DNA of 64,000 bases, from positions 62,001 through 126,000 of the forward strand of contig JAPOQA010000014.1 in assembly GCA_026710945.1 (NCBI GenBank), written 5' to 3'. Shown in pieces: positions 62,187 to 64,000 of the stretch. Position 1 is the first letter of the stretch. Every line of letters begins with the position of its first letter. A program made the position numbers and the translations under genes. The DNA is from Chloroflexota bacterium (GTDB lineage Bacteria > Chloroflexota > UBA11872 > VXOZ01). The notes under the pieces were generated by a model. The model did no database searches, was not told the DNA's origin, and saw only the letters and a list, made by a program, of their open reading frames with translations.

Positions 62187-63221
62187 CTAATCGAAGAGGC
62201 GGGGCTGATCTTTGTCAGCGGCTTCACCGGCGTCAAGCCCCAAGTGCTCGTATGCCGCGGAGAGCACCACTCGTCCACGTGGCGTTTTGGCCAGGAAGCC
62301 AAGTTGCATCAGATACGGTTCGTAGACATCCTCGATGGTCTGCGCTTCATCGCCAATTGCTGCCGCTAGAGTGTCGATACCGACCGGCCCGCCGCCAAAC
62401 TTCTCGAGAATTGTCATGAGAATCGTCCGATCCACCGCGTCCAGCCCTAGTCCATCGATCTCCAGGCTTTCCAAGCAGTCTTCAGCCAGGGAGGAGGTGA
62501 TACGTCCGTCGCCTTTCACCTGCGCCCAGTCTCGGATGCGACGCAGCAGTCGATTGGTTATGCGCGGCGTGCCGCGCGATCGCTGGGCGATTTCATTTAT
62601 TCCTGCTTTGTCAATTACCACACCCAAGATTCCGGCTGAACGGTGGACGATTTTTCGCATGGCGTCAATGTCATAGTACTCCATGTGGAAGTGTGCACCG
62701 AAGCGGTCCCGCAGAGGGGAACTGACCAGGGCAAGCCGGGTGGTTGCTCCTATGAGCGTGAATTGGGGTAGCGAGAGACGTATACTGCGCGCCGCCATGC
62801 CTTTGCCCATGACAATATCTAAAGCAAAGTCCTCCATCGCCGGATAGAGTATCTCTTCCACGGCACGATGGAGGCGATGCACTTCGTCAATGAAGAGGAT
62901 GTCATGCGAACGTACGTTAGAAAGGATTGCTGCCAGGTCTCCCGCACGCTCGATGGCCGGCCCGGCGGTGACTCTGATGTTGACGCCCATTTCGGTAGCC
63001 AACACGTTTGCAAACGTTGTCTTGCCCAGCCCAGGCGGGCCATGGAAAAGAGTATGATCAAGCGGCTCCTGCCGCTGTTTCGCGGCAGTGATGGCAATAC
63101 GCAAGTGCTCCCGCACTTTTTCCTGGCCGATGCACTCTTCCAGGGAGCGCGGACGCAGCGACTGCGCAACTTGGAGGTCTTCCGGCTCCTCTTGCGGCGC
63201 AACGACGCGTGTGTCGGTCAT
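62187..63221 (-). CDS. ruvB: Holliday junction helicase motor RuvB
   Basis: 344 residues from ATG 63221 (AAGGA ten bases upstream); a GTG at 63260 adds 13 residues. Walker [15 protein letters not shown] (about 60), Walker [11 protein letters not shown] (about 108), sensor GATTR, arginine finger LRDRFGAHF, and the C-terminal winged helix. It drives branch migration as a hexamer on RuvA-bound junctions. Confidence 0.95.
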   Translation of the reverse strand: MTDTRVVAPQEEPEDLQVAQSLRPRSLEECIGQEKVREHLRIAITAAKQRQEPLDHTLFHGPPGLGKTTFANVLATEMGVNIRVTAGPAIERAGDLAAILSNVRSHDILFIDEVHRLHRAVEEILYPAMEDFALDIVMGKGMAARSIRLSLPQFTLIGATTRLALVSSPLRDRFGAHFHMEYYDIDAMRKIVHRSAGILGVVIDKAGINEIAQRSRGTPRITNRLLRRIRDWAQVKGDGRITSSLAEDCLESLEIDGLGLDAVDRTILMTILEKFGGGPVGIDTLAAAIGDEAQTIEDVYEPYLMQLGFLAKTPRGRVVLSAAYEHLGLDAGEAADKDQPRLFD

Positions 63222-63354
63222 GTGCTCATTCCTTGCAAATGAACTCGGATTCGCTCGCACTGTAAGTCGTGCACTTCAACGTCTGCGCTTGACCTCTCAA
63301 AGAGCTTGGTTCGATGGCATTGTAGGGTGCGAGAGGTACCTTGCCAATACTGAT

Positions 63355-63936
63355 TTAGGCCCCAAGATGGCGCAGCGCGGCTCCAACACGCAATTCGACC
63401 GACGCGGCTGCTTGCACCTCCGGTTGCGCGAGCGCATGAGCGATCTCTGCGGTCGAGTATCCCAGCGCCGCCAGCGCATCGGCGGTTTCATCGGGGGCGC
63501 CTGTGGTTTCATGTGACGCCGCCAACTTCCCGCGTAGTTCAAGGACGATACGACTGGCGGTCCGCTTGCCTAGACCGCTCACGAGTGTGAGCTGCCGCAG
63601 GTCCTCGCTTTCAATCGCAGTTACAAATTGCTCAGGAGCGAACGTCGAGAGGATGGCTAGCGCGAGTCTCGGCCCCACACCGTTCACGGTCTGTACTTGG
63701 TCGAAGAGAGCTGCTTGCTGTTCTGAGGTAAAGCCAAAGAGTTCTAGCCGGTCGTCGCGAACAAGCAGCCTCGTCGCAAGCTTGACGGTACTGCCAACTG
63801 CGCCGAGTTCTTGCACAACGTTGGCAGGCACGACGACGCGCAAGCCAATGCCGCCGACTGTGTCAGAACCGCCGACCTGAATAGTTACGGACTCCAGGTC
63901 GCTGCTTACGAGTTCTCCCCGGATAAAGGCAATCAT
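63355..63936 (-). CDS. ruvA: Holliday junction binding protein RuvA
   Basis: 193 residues. N-terminal OB-fold (MIAFIRGELVSSDL), two helix-hairpin-helix motifs (VNGVGPRLALAIL about 90 and LVSGLGKRTASRIVLEL about 126) and the C-terminal RuvB-contact domain. Start overlaps the end of ruvC by four bases. The 133 bases between ruvA and ruvB hold nothing recognisable. Confidence 0.94.
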   Translation of the reverse strand: MIAFIRGELVSSDLESVTIQVGGSDTVGGIGLRVVVPANVVQELGAVGSTVKLATRLLVRDDRLELFGFTSEQQAALFDQVQTVNGVGPRLALAILSTFAPEQFVTAIESEDLRQLTLVSGLGKRTASRIVLELRGKLAASHETTGAPDETADALAALGYSTAEIAHALAQPEVQAAASVELRVGAALRHLGA

Positions 63937-64000
63937 GTTTGTGCAAGGAGTTGCTGCGCGGAGCGCATGTGGGCGTGGCAGATTGCTACGGCAAGAGCGT
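63933..64000 (-). CDS. ruvC: Crossover junction endonuclease RuvC, 3' end only
   Basis: The last 21 codons are in the window: ALAVAICHAHMRSAQQLLAQ and a final Thr, matching the DALAVAICH C-terminal motif of RuvC, which holds the last catalytic Asp just outside the window. TGA overlaps the ruvA ATG. The gene continues beyond the right edge. Confidence 0.85.
   Translation of the reverse strand, partial: ALAVAICHAHMRSAQQLLAQT

Overview
The window is about 57% GC bacterial chromosome, densely coded on both strands, with no phage, transposon or CRISPR element that I can see. The best guess for the source is an uncultured Chloroflexota-like bacterium. The evidence is an alternative complex III operon with a split ActB, an orphan MutL-family ATPase paired with an unnamed partner, Thr-Pro-linked lamin-tail proteins, a PriA without helicase motifs, and many TIM-barrel isomerases, Gfo/Idh/MocA oxidoreductases and a sulfatase. 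This assignment is inference from gene content; no rRNA is present to test it.

Layout. 1-9.6 kb (minus strand): a partial beta-propeller lipoprotein, a thiosulfate sulfurtransferase with its own promoter, and an eight-gene alternative complex III (quinol oxidising respiratory complex) operon reading actA-actB1-actB2-actC-actF-actD-actE plus a small membrane protein. The operon has a recognisable promoter and a long, possibly structured leader. 10.2-14.9 kb: a sulfatase overlapping a small membrane protein, a sugar-isomerase-like TIM barrel, and two tandem amidohydrolases, the second of which has lost most active-site residues. 15.1-21.6 kb (minus): a giant secreted lamin-tail protein with Thr-Pro minisatellite linkers, then the MutL-like ATPase and its partner. 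21.9-25.2 kb: tRNA-Ser(GGA), gltX, a nitrilase-family hydrolase, ridA. 25.5-31.1 kb: a complete cell-elongation operon mreB-mreC-mreD-mrdA-rodA.

31.2-43.6 kb (minus): hydroxyacid dehydrogenase, TIM-barrel isomerase, bifunctional phosphoglucose/phosphomannose isomerase, an R3H-type ATPase, then a translation/replication housekeeping run (fmt, def, priA, gmk, rsgA, tig) and tRNA-Gly(GCC) with a near-consensus promoter and terminator. 43.9-52.2 kb (plus): a stand-alone compact nitrile-hydratase-alpha-like protein, a Gfo/Idh/MocA oxidoreductase, a large CehA/McbA-like metallohydrolase, archease-rtcB-AIR-synthase-like kinase, and threonine aldolase. 52.3-64 kb: membrane proteins, dTDP-glucose 4,6-dehydratase, a two-gene MaoC-type hydratase, a CsoR-type metal sensor followed by an oxidoreductase and a PLP enzyme of the D-threonine aldolase/DSD1 family, a Trm112-like protein, a CPBP protease, and ruvC-ruvA-ruvB at the right edge.

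Most of the window is ordinary housekeeping and respiration. The points most worth a second look are the single-subunit nitrile-hydratase-like protein with an intact CTPCSC claw but no beta subunit, the MutL-like ATPase with its unnamed partner and no mutase, the ATPase-dead PriA, the active/degenerate amidohydrolase pair, and the DSD1-family enzyme lacking its metal His. None of these proves a new system from sequence alone.
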